DNA of 64,000 bases from JASLCR01 sp964619585 (GCA_964619585.1 CAZUCO010000001.1:186001-250000); one strand, 5' to 3'. Shown: positions 35,848-44,234, numbered from the stretch's first letter. A program made the numbers and translations. The notes: generated from the letters alone by a model not told the origin.

Positions 35848-36180
35848 ATGGCAAAGACGAAACGATCATCAGAAACTACCGTAACTCGCATTAGCGCATC
35901 TGATTCTGGTTCGTCTCAATCTGCTAACAAGCCTTCAAAGGCAAAACCAGCAAAGACAAGCAAAGCACTTGCCGAGGATGACGTGCGACCAAACATCGTC
36001 AAGCGCTTCTTCGGCTACTTTAAGGGTGCTTGGTATGAACTTAAGCAAGTACGCTGGCCGACTCGTTCGGCGACCTGGAGCCTCACAGCTGCCGTGCTTG
36101 GATTCTCGCTTTTCTTTATTGTGTTCATCATTCTGCTCGACGCAGGCTTTAAGTATGTTTTTGAAGTGATATTTAAATAA
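35848..36180 (+). CDS. secE: Preprotein translocase subunit SecE
   Basis: A 110-aa protein; the ATG at 35848 with GGGAG eight bases upstream is chosen over an upstream TTG. A charged, Ser/Lys-rich N-terminal extension of about 50 residues precedes the conserved amphipathic helix (WYELKQVRWPTR) and one membrane helix. SecE holds together the SecYEG channel. It is followed by nusG, the usual bacterial order. Confidence 0.92.
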   Translation: MAKTKRSSETTVTRISASDSGSSQSANKPSKAKPAKTSKALAEDDVRPNIVKRFFGYFKGAWYELKQVRWPTRSATWSLTAAVLGFSLFFIVFIILLDAGFKYVFEVIFK

Positions 36181-36199
36181 GGAGTAAATAAGACTAATC

Positions 36200-36745
36200 A
36201 TGGCAAATAACCGATACGACTCAACGCGTCAATGGTACGCAATCCATACCTACAGTGGCTACGAAGAAAAGGTCGCCGATAGTATTCGCCAGCGCATCAA
36301 CGCCGTTGATATGGCCGACAAGATCTTCGATGTAATGGTTCCGAAGGAAAAGCAGATCCAAATCAAGAACGGTAAGCGCAAAGTCATTGAAGCAAAGATT
36401 TTCCAAGGCTATGTCCTCGTTGAGATGAAGCTTGAAGAAGAAACATGGTTCATCGTCCGCAACACACCTGGTGTTACAGGTTTCGTCGGTAGTGGTACAG
36501 AGCCAACCCCAGTTTCAGACGCAGAGGTTAGTAAGATCAAAAAGCGTATGGGCGTTGAAGACCCTAAGCATCAAATTGACTTTGCCGAAGGTGAAGTCGT
36601 CAGCATCGTCGATGGTCCATTCAAAGGTTTCGATGGTGCTATCGCTGAGATCGACGCCGTCAAAGGCAAGATCAAGGTTATGGTCAGTATGTTTGGCCGA
36701 GATACCCCTGTAGAGCTAGACGCTCTGCAGGTGAAGAAAGTGTAA
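36200..36745 (+). CDS. nusG: Transcription termination/antitermination factor NusG
   Basis: A 181-aa protein of usual length. The NGN domain starts WYAIHTYSGYE and has the FQGYVLVEM and NTPGVTGFVG motifs. The C-terminal KOW domain begins GEVVSIVDGPFKGFDG (about residue 133). NusG links RNA polymerase to Rho or ribosomal S10. It starts 19 bases after secE with a weak GGAG site and is clearly in the same unit. Confidence 0.96.
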   Translation: MANNRYDSTRQWYAIHTYSGYEEKVADSIRQRINAVDMADKIFDVMVPKEKQIQIKNGKRKVIEAKIFQGYVLVEMKLEEETWFIVRNTPGVTGFVGSGTEPTPVSDAEVSKIKKRMGVEDPKHQIDFAEGEVVSIVDGPFKGFDGAIAEIDAVKGKIKVMVSMFGRDTPVELDALQVKKV

Positions 36746-36746
36746 T

Positions 36747-37184
36747 ATGCCTATACACATCCTGGTACCGCTACAGGGTGCAGAATTTGGCTACTACTTT
36801 GATAATGCCGCATTAGATGGCCAAGATGATTCTACTGTTGAGGACAGGTTTAGAACTGTTGGGAAGGAGTTACTAGGACGAGCATTTTCACCTCACTTTG
36901 GCTGGAGAATAGAAGGTCAGTCGGTATATATCACCAAGCCGACTGCACTCGAGACAAGTCACAGGAATCCGCTGCCCAATAAGATCCATAGCCACCGCGA
37001 TACCTTCTCACTTATTCCTGGCGAGCAGCGACTTGGAGACGGGACGATGATATATCTTGTCGATCTCTTGCAGGCGATGGGTGCGCACACCCCACATCAC
37101 GACCAGCTCCAAGAAAGACGAGCTCAACGTAGCAAGTTATTGCTGCGGTGGACAAAAAGGCATTCGTCTAGTAAAATAAGCTAG
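36747..37184 (+). CDS. Hypothetical protein between nusG and rplK
   Basis: A 145-aa protein beginning one base after the nusG stop, so it is read in the same transcript. No family is recognised. It has several His and Pro residues in the middle and a basic Arg/Lys C-terminus that could bind RNA. A gene between nusG and rplK is unusual; most bacteria have rplK directly after nusG. Confidence 0.65.
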   Translation: MPIHILVPLQGAEFGYYFDNAALDGQDDSTVEDRFRTVGKELLGRAFSPHFGWRIEGQSVYITKPTALETSHRNPLPNKIHSHRDTFSLIPGEQRLGDGTMIYLVDLLQAMGAHTPHHDQLQERRAQRSKLLLRWTKRHSSSKIS

Positions 37185-37247
37185 TTACGCACTGCAAATA
37201 GCTTCAAAATATTAGCAGTAACTTATATAACAAAGGATACTAAACAC

Positions 37248-37673
37248 ATGGCAAAGCAAGTTATTGGAAACTTGAAACTTCGTATTCCAGCGGGTCGAGC
37301 GACGGCCGGACCTCCAGTTGGATCAACTCTTGGTCAATGGGGTCTTAACATGATGGATTTCATCAACCCATTTAATGATGCAACCAAAGACATGATGGGT
37401 AAGGACGTGATTGTTCATATTAAGGTTTATGATGACCGTACGTTTGATTGGAAAAGCCTTGGCCAACCTGTTGACGATGCGATTCGTGAAAAAATTGGCA
37501 TCAAGAAGGGTAGCGGCAAGCCACACTCAGAGAAAGTAGGCAAGATTACTCGTAAGCAACTCGAAGAGATTGCGGAAGTAAAAATGGGCCAACTCAATGC
37601 TATCGACATGAATGGTGCAGTAAAGGTAATTGCCGGTACAGCACGTTCAATGGGTGTCGAAGTCGTCGACTAA
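37248..37673 (+). CDS. rplK: 50S ribosomal protein L11
   Basis: A 141-aa protein of standard length. The N-terminal LKLRIPAGRATAGPPVG with the conserved PPVG loop is followed by the rRNA-binding C-terminal domain with GIKKGSGKP, KVGKITRKQL and GTARSMGVEV. L11 forms the GTPase-associated centre with L10 and L12. A terminator with an embedded promoter follows before rplA. Confidence 0.96.
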   Translation: MAKQVIGNLKLRIPAGRATAGPPVGSTLGQWGLNMMDFINPFNDATKDMMGKDVIVHIKVYDDRTFDWKSLGQPVDDAIREKIGIKKGSGKPHSEKVGKITRKQLEEIAEVKMGQLNAIDMNGAVKVIAGTARSMGVEVVD

Positions 37674-37697
37674 GCTACACCTGCCTAACAACAGTCA

Positions 37698-37725
37698 AAA
37701 CCACTCGACATACCGAGTGGTTTTT
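37698..37725 (+). terminator. rplK terminator
   Basis: AAACCACTCG/CGAGTGGTTT hairpin followed by TTT, just after the L11 stop codon. Confidence 0.75.
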
Positions 37726-37733
37726 GCTATAAT
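37705..37733 (+). promoter_or_regulatory. rplA promoter embedded in the rplK terminator
   Basis: TCGACA (37705-37710) in the hairpin, exactly 17 bases, then extended TGCTATAAT (ending 37733). Its -35 is formed by the terminator stem, so L1 can be expressed separately from L11. Confidence 0.6.
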
Positions 37734-37813
37734 AGTTGATATACAAATCAATGTTGGGAGGCATTCTGAATATCCTTCAGAGCCGTTCGTACCACAGAAA
37801 GGATTAGTCTAAC

Positions 37814-38785
37814 ATGGCTAAAAAAGCAGAACTGCTTGAAAAAGCAGCCGAACTGAAGCTTGAGGTTTCAGAGAAGAATACAATAGCTGAGATCGAAGCA
37901 GCGATCGCCACAGCTGAAAAGCATGAGTCAAAAGACGCTGCACCAGCAAAAGCCGGCAAGCGTTCAGAAAAAGCACTGAAAGAAGCAGAGGAAAAAGCTG
38001 ACAAGGAAGCGCGTAAGGCTGCTGGTGACACCGCACCACAGAACGAAGAAGAGGCACACGTAAAGAAGGGTCCGCGGCCCGTCACTCGCCCACGCCTTGA
38101 GCGCCGCGGCAAGAACTACCGTAAGCTTGCTGAGCAGATTGAAAAAGACAAACTTTATAGCTTATCTGAGGCAATCGAGCTTGCAACCAAGACAAGTCCG
38201 ACCAAGTTTGATGCATCGGTTGAAGTACACGTGCGCCTTGGTGTTGACCCTCGTCAAGCTGATCAAAATATCCGCACCACAGTGAGCCTACCAAATGGTT
38301 CAGGTAAAACAGTTCGTGTTGCCGTTTTCGCACCCGAAAGCGACCATGCTGATGCAAAGAAAGCTGGCGCTGACATCATTGGGGATGAAACATTCCTCAC
38401 ACAACTTGACAAAGAAGTGCTCGACTTCGATGTTTTGATTGCTACGCCACAATACATGCCACGACTTGGTAAGTATGCACGCTTGCTTGGTCCACGCGGG
38501 CTAATGCCAAACCCAAAGAGTGGTACTGTAGCGACCGACGTTGCAAAAGCCGTGTCAGAGGCTAAAGCAGGTAAAGTAGAGTATCGTGTTGATAAGCAAG
38601 CAATCGTACACTTATCAATTGGCAAGGTTAGTTTTGGGCCACAAAAACTCGAAGAGAACGCTAGAAGCTTCTTCGATAGTCTCCAAAGCCAAAAACCTTC
38701 TGGCCTCAAGACCGTATTTGTGAAATCAACCAATATCAGCACTTCAATGGGTCCTGGTATCAAGGTTGAAAACGTCGTTAACTAG
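37814..38785 (+). CDS. rplA: 50S ribosomal protein L1 with N-terminal extension
   Basis: A 323-aa protein against about 230 in most bacteria. The L1 core starts near residue 97 (RRGKNYRKL) and contains LGVDPRQADQNIR, GPRGLMPNPKSGTV and the usual C-terminus. Residues 1-95 are extra: a helical segment like a SAP/HeH motif (about 1-35), then a Lys/Ala/Glu-rich linker. L1 forms the ribosome stalk that moves E-site tRNA. AAAGGA lies ten bases before the ATG. Confidence 0.95.
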   Translation: MAKKAELLEKAAELKLEVSEKNTIAEIEAAIATAEKHESKDAAPAKAGKRSEKALKEAEEKADKEARKAAGDTAPQNEEEAHVKKGPRPVTRPRLERRGKNYRKLAEQIEKDKLYSLSEAIELATKTSPTKFDASVEVHVRLGVDPRQADQNIRTTVSLPNGSGKTVRVAVFAPESDHADAKKAGADIIGDETFLTQLDKEVLDFDVLIATPQYMPRLGKYARLLGPRGLMPNPKSGTVATDVAKAVSEAKAGKVEYRVDKQAIVHLSIGKVSFGPQKLEENARSFFDSLQSQKPSGLKTVFVKSTNISTSMGPGIKVENVVN

Positions 38786-38794
38786 AGAGTAGAC

Positions 38795-38861
38795 AAGAGA
38801 AGCGGTTTAACCGTTAATGCTGCTCCGGTCACCTCATACGCGACCGGAGCAGCTTCTCTTT
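38795..38861 (+). terminator. Branched terminator structure after rplA
   Basis: An outer stem AGAGAAGC/GCTTCTCT encloses a small CGGTT hairpin and a perfect 12-bp stem GCTGCTCCGGTC/GACCGGAGCAGC. The T-run is poor (CTCTTTG), so it may also be a processing or regulatory structure. Confidence 0.55.
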
Positions 38862-38893
38862 GAAGGTCCTTCACGAAAGGCGGGTATTTTTGC

Positions 38894-38914
38894 ATAGTCG
38901 GACAGTTCGACTAT
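38894..38914. repeat. Small inverted repeat in the rplA-thyA gap
   Basis: ATAGTCG/CGACTAT with a 7-base loop. Function unknown; the rest of the 38862-39034 interval holds no gene. Confidence 0.3.
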
Positions 38915-39034
38915 TTCCAGCACCCTTCACTACTTTCCCCCTCAGATTAATTCTCACTATATCGCTTGCGGTTAACGATTGCAACCTGTTTTTTCGTTCC
39001 TCGTATGTCATAATAGAGCTATACGAGGGGAACT

Positions 39035-39955
39035 ATGAAGCAATATCTTAACTTACTACAAGACATATTAGACAATGGCACAGACAAAGGCGACCGTACT
39101 GGAACAGGCGCAAGAAGCGTATTTGGACGACAGGTCCGCTATGACCTCCAAGAAGGGTTCCCGGCAGTCACCACCAAGAAGCTCTATTTCAACTCAGTGG
39201 TTCATGAGCTTTTGTGGTTCCTAAAGGGATCAGGTAATATTGAGTACCTTGCTCAAAATAACGTTCACATCTGGGACGAATGGCCCTTTAAGGCATACCT
39301 CGAAAAAAATAATTTACCGATTCCTGAAGTAAACTCCGACGAGTGGAAAACGCAGATGAAAGATTTCATTCAAAAGATTGCAACCGACCATGAGTTTGCT
39401 ATGAAGTGGGGTGACCTCGGACCCGTTTATGGCGTTCAATGGCGCAAGTGGCCGGACGGCAGAGGTGGAGAAATTGATCAGATTGCCAATGCAATTGAAA
39501 TGATCAAAAACTCACCAGACTCACGTCGGATTATTGTCACCGCCTGGAATCCAGGGGAGATCGATGAAATCGTTACCGTTGGTGGGCTGCCACCATGCCA
39601 CAGCCTATTCCAATTTTATGTAGCTGATGGCAAGCTCAGCCTACACCTCTATCAGCGAAGTGCCGACACATTTCTCGGCGTACCCTTTAATATTGCCAGT
39701 TACTCGCTGCTGCTCGCCATGATCGCTCAAGTAACTGGCCTCAAACAAGGCGAATTTGTGCACACTCTTGCAGACACTCATATCTATAGCAACCACTTCG
39801 AGCAGGTAAAAGAGCAGTTGTCGCGAACCCCAAAGACTCTACCGACATTATGGCTTAACCCAGAAGTAAAAAATATTGATGATTTCACATTCGATGATAT
39901 TCGACTCGATGGCTACAACCCCGATCCACCGATCAAAGCACCAATTGCTGTGTAG
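39035..39955 (+). CDS. thyA: Thymidylate synthase
   Basis: A 306-aa protein. It methylates dUMP with methylene-tetrahydrofolate to give dTMP. The nucleophilic Cys is in GGLPPCHSLFQFYV; the dUMP-binding Arg/Ser region is DSRRIIVTAWNP; ADTHIY lies near the C-terminus. It has an internal insertion (about residues 90-130) like the longer Lactobacillus-type enzymes. GAGGGG lies four bases before the ATG. It sits near folA, dcd and tmk. Confidence 0.96.
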   Translation: MKQYLNLLQDILDNGTDKGDRTGTGARSVFGRQVRYDLQEGFPAVTTKKLYFNSVVHELLWFLKGSGNIEYLAQNNVHIWDEWPFKAYLEKNNLPIPEVNSDEWKTQMKDFIQKIATDHEFAMKWGDLGPVYGVQWRKWPDGRGGEIDQIANAIEMIKNSPDSRRIIVTAWNPGEIDEIVTVGGLPPCHSLFQFYVADGKLSLHLYQRSADTFLGVPFNIASYSLLLAMIAQVTGLKQGEFVHTLADTHIYSNHFEQVKEQLSRTPKTLPTLWLNPEVKNIDDFTFDDIRLDGYNPDPPIKAPIAV

Positions 39956-40017
39956 TTAGTTAACTATTAATCCTTTCATGCTTGCTGTCGTCAAACTAAT
40001 CTGGTATGCTCGCTCAA

Positions 40018-40659
40018 ATGTCTATTGATGTCCTAAATGATCAATCCCCAAGTCTTTACGATATTACTCGTGGATTTATACTTCAAAATCGCGACATTCT
40101 TGGTCGCAATGCTCACGTTATATCACTAGAACGAACTCCCGAGGGTGAATTTTGTCCGCCAGAATCTCACCCAAGTAGTGAGAGTGGATTGCCGCGAGAG
40201 ATAGTATCTCTCCATGTCGAACCAGGCAAAGGTGAAGTAGGAGATCGCTGGTTCCTAAACTCAAGCAACAATAGAAAAATGCAATATGAAGTCAGCTTTA
40301 ATGATAAGCTTCCAGTATGTGTTGCGTATGATATGGGAACGCAAAATCAACTGATACAATTCCGCGTTCTAGACCAGGAAGCTACACAAGAAAAGGCTGA
40401 TCTTATTATCACGCTCCTCTCTCACCCGGATACAATCGCTACCATCGTCGAACACCGGTCTAGACTTATGAAGCTGCAGAAAGAGCTCACGCATGTTGTG
40501 CTCAAGATGAAAAAGGGCACACCAAGTTACCCAAAGCTCATCACTCGAGCCGCCGAACTTAAGCGACAACAATATCTTCAGCTATCGTCTGTCTCATCAC
40601 AACGAGATGTTGTCGCAAAAGTCTCGGGTAAGTCGTATACAGAAACTTTTGCAGGGTAA
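40018..40659 (+). CDS. Hypothetical protein, 213 aa
   Basis: No family is recognised. It is soluble, with a C-terminal helical region (about 140-200) rich in Lys, Leu and Gln. A promoter TTGCTG-17-TATGCT ends seven bases before the ATG at 40018, so the start is probably leaderless; an in-frame ATG at 40006 lies inside the -10 and is rejected. The gene is convergent with folA. Confidence 0.6.
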   Translation: MSIDVLNDQSPSLYDITRGFILQNRDILGRNAHVISLERTPEGEFCPPESHPSSESGLPREIVSLHVEPGKGEVGDRWFLNSSNNRKMQYEVSFNDKLPVCVAYDMGTQNQLIQFRVLDQEATQEKADLIITLLSHPDTIATIVEHRSRLMKLQKELTHVVLKMKKGTPSYPKLITRAAELKRQQYLQLSSVSSQRDVVAKVSGKSYTETFAG

Positions 40660-40672
40660 GCGCTATATCGCG

Positions 40673-41161
40673 CTAATGCACTTTTTCATATTTCACAAAA
40701 TCAAACGAATACTTATTACGTTCGTCGACATCGTGATGCTCCCTGGAGACCTCTTGCCACTTGGTTGTATCTATTTCAGGAAAGAACACTGTTGCCTCAG
40801 GAAACTCAGCATCAATCTTAGTAACGTACATGACATCCATGTCATCGATCGCTTGCGCATAAATCTGGCCACCACCCATTACTACAATATCGTGCTGTGC
40901 TAAGGCGTATGCGGCCTTGAGCGAAAACGCCGTCAAAACACCCTTAACGCCTGTAGGCTCTCGGCTCACGACGATGTTTTGTCTATTTGGCAGTGGTCGC
41001 TTGCCAACACTCTCAAACGTGCGATAGCCCATAATCACTGTCTTACCTGTTGATAGCTTGCGAAAATTCGCGAGATCATCAGGGAGGGCACGACTCCACG
41101 GCATGTCCTGATTCGCACCGATTTCGTGATTTTTACCCATGCCAACAATGATCATTTTCAT
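40673..41161 (-). CDS. folA: Dihydrofolate reductase
   Basis: A 162-aa protein of usual length. It regenerates tetrahydrofolate used up by thymidylate synthase. Motifs: N-terminal IIVGMGKNHEIGANQDMPW with the catalytic acidic residue, GKTVIMGYRTFES, and VVMGGGQIYAQ with the NADPH-binding glycines. On this strand TAAAAT ends six bases before the ATG, with no Shine-Dalgarno, which again suggests a leaderless start. Confidence 0.93.
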   Translation of the reverse strand: MKMIIVGMGKNHEIGANQDMPWSRALPDDLANFRKLSTGKTVIMGYRTFESVGKRPLPNRQNIVVSREPTGVKGVLTAFSLKAAYALAQHDIVVMGGGQIYAQAIDDMDVMYVTKIDAEFPEATVFFPEIDTTKWQEVSREHHDVDERNKYSFDFVKYEKVH

Positions 41162-41194
41162 ATGTCTATTTTAACACGCTAGACTTAGAACTTA

Positions 41195-41356
41195 ATGTCT
41201 AGCAGAAGCACAGAAGTAGAGACAAACTACCGAAAGCATCGAGAAATACTTGGCGATCATTGTGACTTTGGCGCACTCACTACTCAGGCGACCACTCGGG
41301 TCGTTGAATCATTTGATGGCTTTCTTCTGCATACTCATCTCATTAAACTTGCATAA
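41195..41356 (+). CDS. Small protein of 53 residues
   Basis: A complete ORF from ATG 41195 to TAA 41356, beginning MSSRSTEVETNYRKHREILG. TAGACT ends nine bases before the start, like other first genes here. Its composition is protein-like, with a basic N-terminus. It ends 30 bases before dcd, and the dcd promoter overlaps its end. No family recognised. Confidence 0.45.
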   Translation: MSSRSTEVETNYRKHREILGDHCDFGALTTQATTRVVESFDGFLLHTHLIKLA

Positions 41357-41386
41357 TACAAATATCTGCTACAATAGAAAAAGTTT

Positions 41387-42109
41387 ATGGGAGTATACAG
41401 TAATACCGAAATCCGGTCAGCAGTTGATGATGGCACAATCGTGTGCGTACCATTCAACGACCGCCATATTTCTGAAGCAAGTCTCGACTTTACCCTTGGT
41501 CACTACTTTTACAAGCAAGAGTACCAGCCAGAGGCAACCGGTGTATATAACCCATTTGACGAGACTGATGTAGCTCGTTACTTCAAAGGGCCGCTTGAAG
41601 CAATGCCACACAAGGAGTGGTGTGAAAAGAATAGTAAGCCACTTTTTAACAATATACCGGCAGATCATCCAATCATCGTCTTGCAGCCTGGAGAGCGCAT
41701 CCTCGCACATACTCACGAATTCGTTGGCATCCGTGCCCACGGAGGTGCTTGTGAAGTCAAAAGTCGCTCTAGCTGGGGTCGTAATGGGGTTGCTGTATGT
41801 TTTGACGCTGGCTGGGTTGATCCAGGTTATATTAACCGTATTACTCTTGAGATTTATAACCTCAATATGCATGAGAGTGTCGTACTTCCAGTAGGCGAAC
41901 GTGTTGGCCAGTTGATTTTCCACCACACCGGACCTGTTGAAGGTGGCTACGCTGAAGGGCGCGATGGCATGAGCGGCAAATACCAACATACCGACAATCT
42001 TGATGAGCTAATTGCAACTTGGAAGCCACAAGACATGCTACCACGTGCGTTCAAAGATAACCGTATCCCAGCACCAATAATCAAAGGGCTAGGCGAGGGG
42101 ATCAAGTAA
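41387..42109 (+). CDS. dcd: dCTP deaminase / dUTPase family protein
   Basis: A 240-aa protein. The family core is visible as EVKSRSSWGRNGV (substrate-binding SR and S, residues about 123-135) and GWVDPGYINRITLEIYN (about 143-159), then GERVGQLIFH. It supplies dUTP or dUMP for thymidylate synthase; whether it is mono- or bifunctional cannot be told. It is longer than the typical 190 aa, with extra sequence before the core. Extended -10 TGCTACAAT lies 11 bases before the ATG. tmk follows three bases later. Confidence 0.9.
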   Translation: MGVYSNTEIRSAVDDGTIVCVPFNDRHISEASLDFTLGHYFYKQEYQPEATGVYNPFDETDVARYFKGPLEAMPHKEWCEKNSKPLFNNIPADHPIIVLQPGERILAHTHEFVGIRAHGGACEVKSRSSWGRNGVAVCFDAGWVDPGYINRITLEIYNLNMHESVVLPVGERVGQLIFHHTGPVEGGYAEGRDGMSGKYQHTDNLDELIATWKPQDMLPRAFKDNRIPAPIIKGLGEGIK

Positions 42110-42112
42110 AGT

Positions 42113-42730
42113 ATGCGCGGCAAGTACATCGTTATTGAAGGTAACGATGGGACTGGTAAATCAACTCAAGTTGAGCTGCTGGCTGAATATCTGAAGCAGC
42201 AGGCTATTGATACATTCGTCATGCACGAGCCGGCCGGCACACCAATAAGTGCTACCGTCCGAGAGATTATAAAAAACGGCGACCTCGAACGAGACGCCAG
42301 TACGAACGTATTGCTTTTTACGGCCTGTCGGCACGAGAATTGGAAGCGAGCTAAGGTGCAGCTTGAAGCAGGCAAGTGGGTCATCAGTGCTCGCAACTAC
42401 ATTTCAACTGAGGTATACCAAGGAATCGGAGAAGGATTTGATATTGACACAATTCATACGCTCACGCGCCAGTTCACCGATGAGCTTTATATGCAACCAG
42501 ATCATACTCTTGTGCTGCATGTTAGCCAAGAAGAGCGTGAAAAACGCATTGCAGGTCGTGGTACGCTTGAAAATAAGGATACGTTCGAATCACGTGGCAA
42601 AGAGTTTCAAGATGTCTTAGACGAGGGTTACACTACTATCGCCAAGAAGTACGGCTTCAGGCTCATTGACGCTAATCGTAGCATAAATGAGATACAAAAT
42701 GAAATTCGCCGACTACTTGACTCGATGTAG
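42113..42730 (+). CDS. tmk: dTMP kinase
   Basis: A 205-aa protein. It phosphorylates dTMP to dTDP. The P-loop is EGNDGTGKSTQ (about residues 8-18); the DR-type motif is VISARNYIST; a lid region with basic residues is near 140 (EEREKRIAGRG). It begins three bases after dcd and its end overlaps the convergent gene by 18 bases. Confidence 0.93.
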   Translation: MRGKYIVIEGNDGTGKSTQVELLAEYLKQQAIDTFVMHEPAGTPISATVREIIKNGDLERDASTNVLLFTACRHENWKRAKVQLEAGKWVISARNYISTEVYQGIGEGFDIDTIHTLTRQFTDELYMQPDHTLVLHVSQEEREKRIAGRGTLENKDTFESRGKEFQDVLDEGYTTIAKKYGFRLIDANRSINEIQNEIRRLLDSM

Positions 42731-43447
42731 CGCGAAATAAGTGCTTGAAGCCGGCAAAACAGCCCTTGACGCATCTCGAACACTTTGGTCACTTACAAAC
42801 GGTTCAATCAGCCTTTCACCCATTTCAGATTGCAGCTCCGGAGATGCACGCCCTTTCTCTCGGAAAAGCTGCCTTAGTACAGGCATCGTCATGTCACGTT
42901 GCTCATCTGTAAGCTGCTCATAATCAACAAGGAACGAGGTCCGCTTAACGATCTCTATTTCGTCGCCATTTTCACTGCTAATATCAGCGGCAGCCCGCTT
43001 TCGAACACCCATTATACTTGTACCACGCTCTGTATTAACGAGTTGAAAGCCATAACTTAGTGCCGACTTCTCTTTATCTCCATAGGTGTGATCGAATCTA
43101 AATCCGCGTTTATGCAGGGCTGCAGAAGCCGGAAGCTGGCGAAAAATATGGTCAAGCTCCTTGCCTTTTTCCCATACTCCATACTGATCAACGTATCCTA
43201 ATGTTACAGATATGCCTTTCATGCCAAGCACTTGATGTGTTTTATCAGCATCTACCTGCGCGCGGTATCGATCCAGAGCGGCGAGCTTATCGGCAATAAC
43301 TTCGGCAGGTTCGCTATGTAGCGCAATGTTTTGCAACGCCACGGCAGAAAGAGCCATACCGGCCCCTTGATCGTAACGATGCCGTTTCAACGTATCGGCA
43401 TGCACTATAGTCTCTAGGCGCTGTGCAGTTACACTAAGCTTATTCAC
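42713..43447 (-). CDS. Hypothetical protein, 244 aa
   Basis: I do not recognise this protein. It alternates basic and acidic segments (EKGKELDHIFRQL, VKRTSFLVDYEQLTDEQRD), with no membrane helix or enzymatic motif I can name. It is leftward among rightward genes and overlaps the tail of tmk. Confidence 0.6.
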   Translation of the reverse strand: MNKLSVTAQRLETIVHADTLKRHRYDQGAGMALSAVALQNIALHSEPAEVIADKLAALDRYRAQVDADKTHQVLGMKGISVTLGYVDQYGVWEKGKELDHIFRQLPASAALHKRGFRFDHTYGDKEKSALSYGFQLVNTERGTSIMGVRKRAAADISSENGDEIEIVKRTSFLVDYEQLTDEQRDMTMPVLRQLFREKGRASPELQSEMGERLIEPFVSDQSVRDASRAVLPASSTYFALHRVK

Positions 43448-43493
43448 AAATATACATTATAGCATAAATATAAGTATTAAGCAACTAAACCTG

Positions 43494-43522
43494 TTGATAA
43501 AAGACTAGCCCTCTGCTACAAT
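43494..43522 (+). promoter_or_regulatory. rplJL promoter
   Basis: TTGATA (43494-43499), 17-base spacer, TACAAT (43517-43522) with an extended TGC. It is the best-formed promoter in the ribosomal region. Confidence 0.8.
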
Positions 43523-43528
43523 ACTCTT

Positions 43529-43650
43529 AGACATTACCAAAGACAGTAGCGACAGCGAGCAATCAACGTTTAATCATGCTACCGAGGCAATACTCTTGTT
43601 TCACGGTCTGATGTCAACCATAGCCATATGGCTAGTGCTTTAACAATACG
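43529..43650 (+). ncRNA. Ribosomal protein L10 leader
   Basis: The untranslated leader holds AAAGACAGTAGC and, about 45 bases later, GCTACCGAGGC. These are the two halves of the L10-L12 binding site known from bacterial L10 leaders, where excess L10 represses its own translation. The approximate 3' limit is set by the start of the rplJ RBS region. Confidence 0.8.
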
Positions 43651-43681
43651 GTCGACAAATCAAACCAAAGGAGATTTATCA

Positions 43682-44206
43682 ATGGCTATTACCAAGGATA
43701 AAAAACAAGCTTTGGTTGCTCAGATGAGTGACACACTAGAGAATGCTAAGCTGACTGTCTATGCACAGTACCAGGGTCTTAGCGTAGCAGATCTTCAGGA
43801 ACTGCGTGCACTTGCTCGTGAATCAGGCGTGACAATCACGGTTATCAAAAACCGCCTTGTCCGCGTTGCCATGAGTGAGAACAAGACGTACAAAGATACT
43901 GATACTTCTGCACTTACTGGCCAGCTACTTTATGCTATCAGCACTGATGACGAAGTGGCTCCAGCTCAGGTGCTCGACAAATTCGCGAAAAGCCACCCCG
44001 CACTACAATTTGCTGGTGGTTTTTCAGCCGAAGGGCTCAATCTATCAGCTGATGAAGTGTCGGCTCTTGCGAAACTACCAAGCAAGAACCAGCTCATCGC
44101 CGAAGTGGTTGCGCAACTTCTTTCACCTGTGCACGATACTACAAATGCACTTTCTGGCAATCTTCATGCGCTACTCGATGGCGTAGAAGCCAAAGCAACA
44201 AGCTAA
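43682..44206 (+). CDS. rplJ: 50S ribosomal protein L10
   Basis: A 174-aa protein. AAAGGAG lies about eight bases before the ATG at 43682. L10 anchors L7/L12 dimers to the stalk. Conserved features are the basic N-terminus, AQYQGLSVADLQELR, TVIKNRL and the helical C-terminus that binds L12. The leader upstream gives feedback control. It is co-transcribed with rplL. Confidence 0.95.
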   Translation: MAITKDKKQALVAQMSDTLENAKLTVYAQYQGLSVADLQELRALARESGVTITVIKNRLVRVAMSENKTYKDTDTSALTGQLLYAISTDDEVAPAQVLDKFAKSHPALQFAGGFSAEGLNLSADEVSALAKLPSKNQLIAEVVAQLLSPVHDTTNALSGNLHALLDGVEAKATS

Positions 44207-44234
44207 TAAATTTGAATAATAAAGGAGTAAGTAT

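Noticed and set aside
38860..39051. 63-codon frame before thyA
   Set aside because: It has no RBS, covers promoter and hairpin sequence and overlaps the thyA start.
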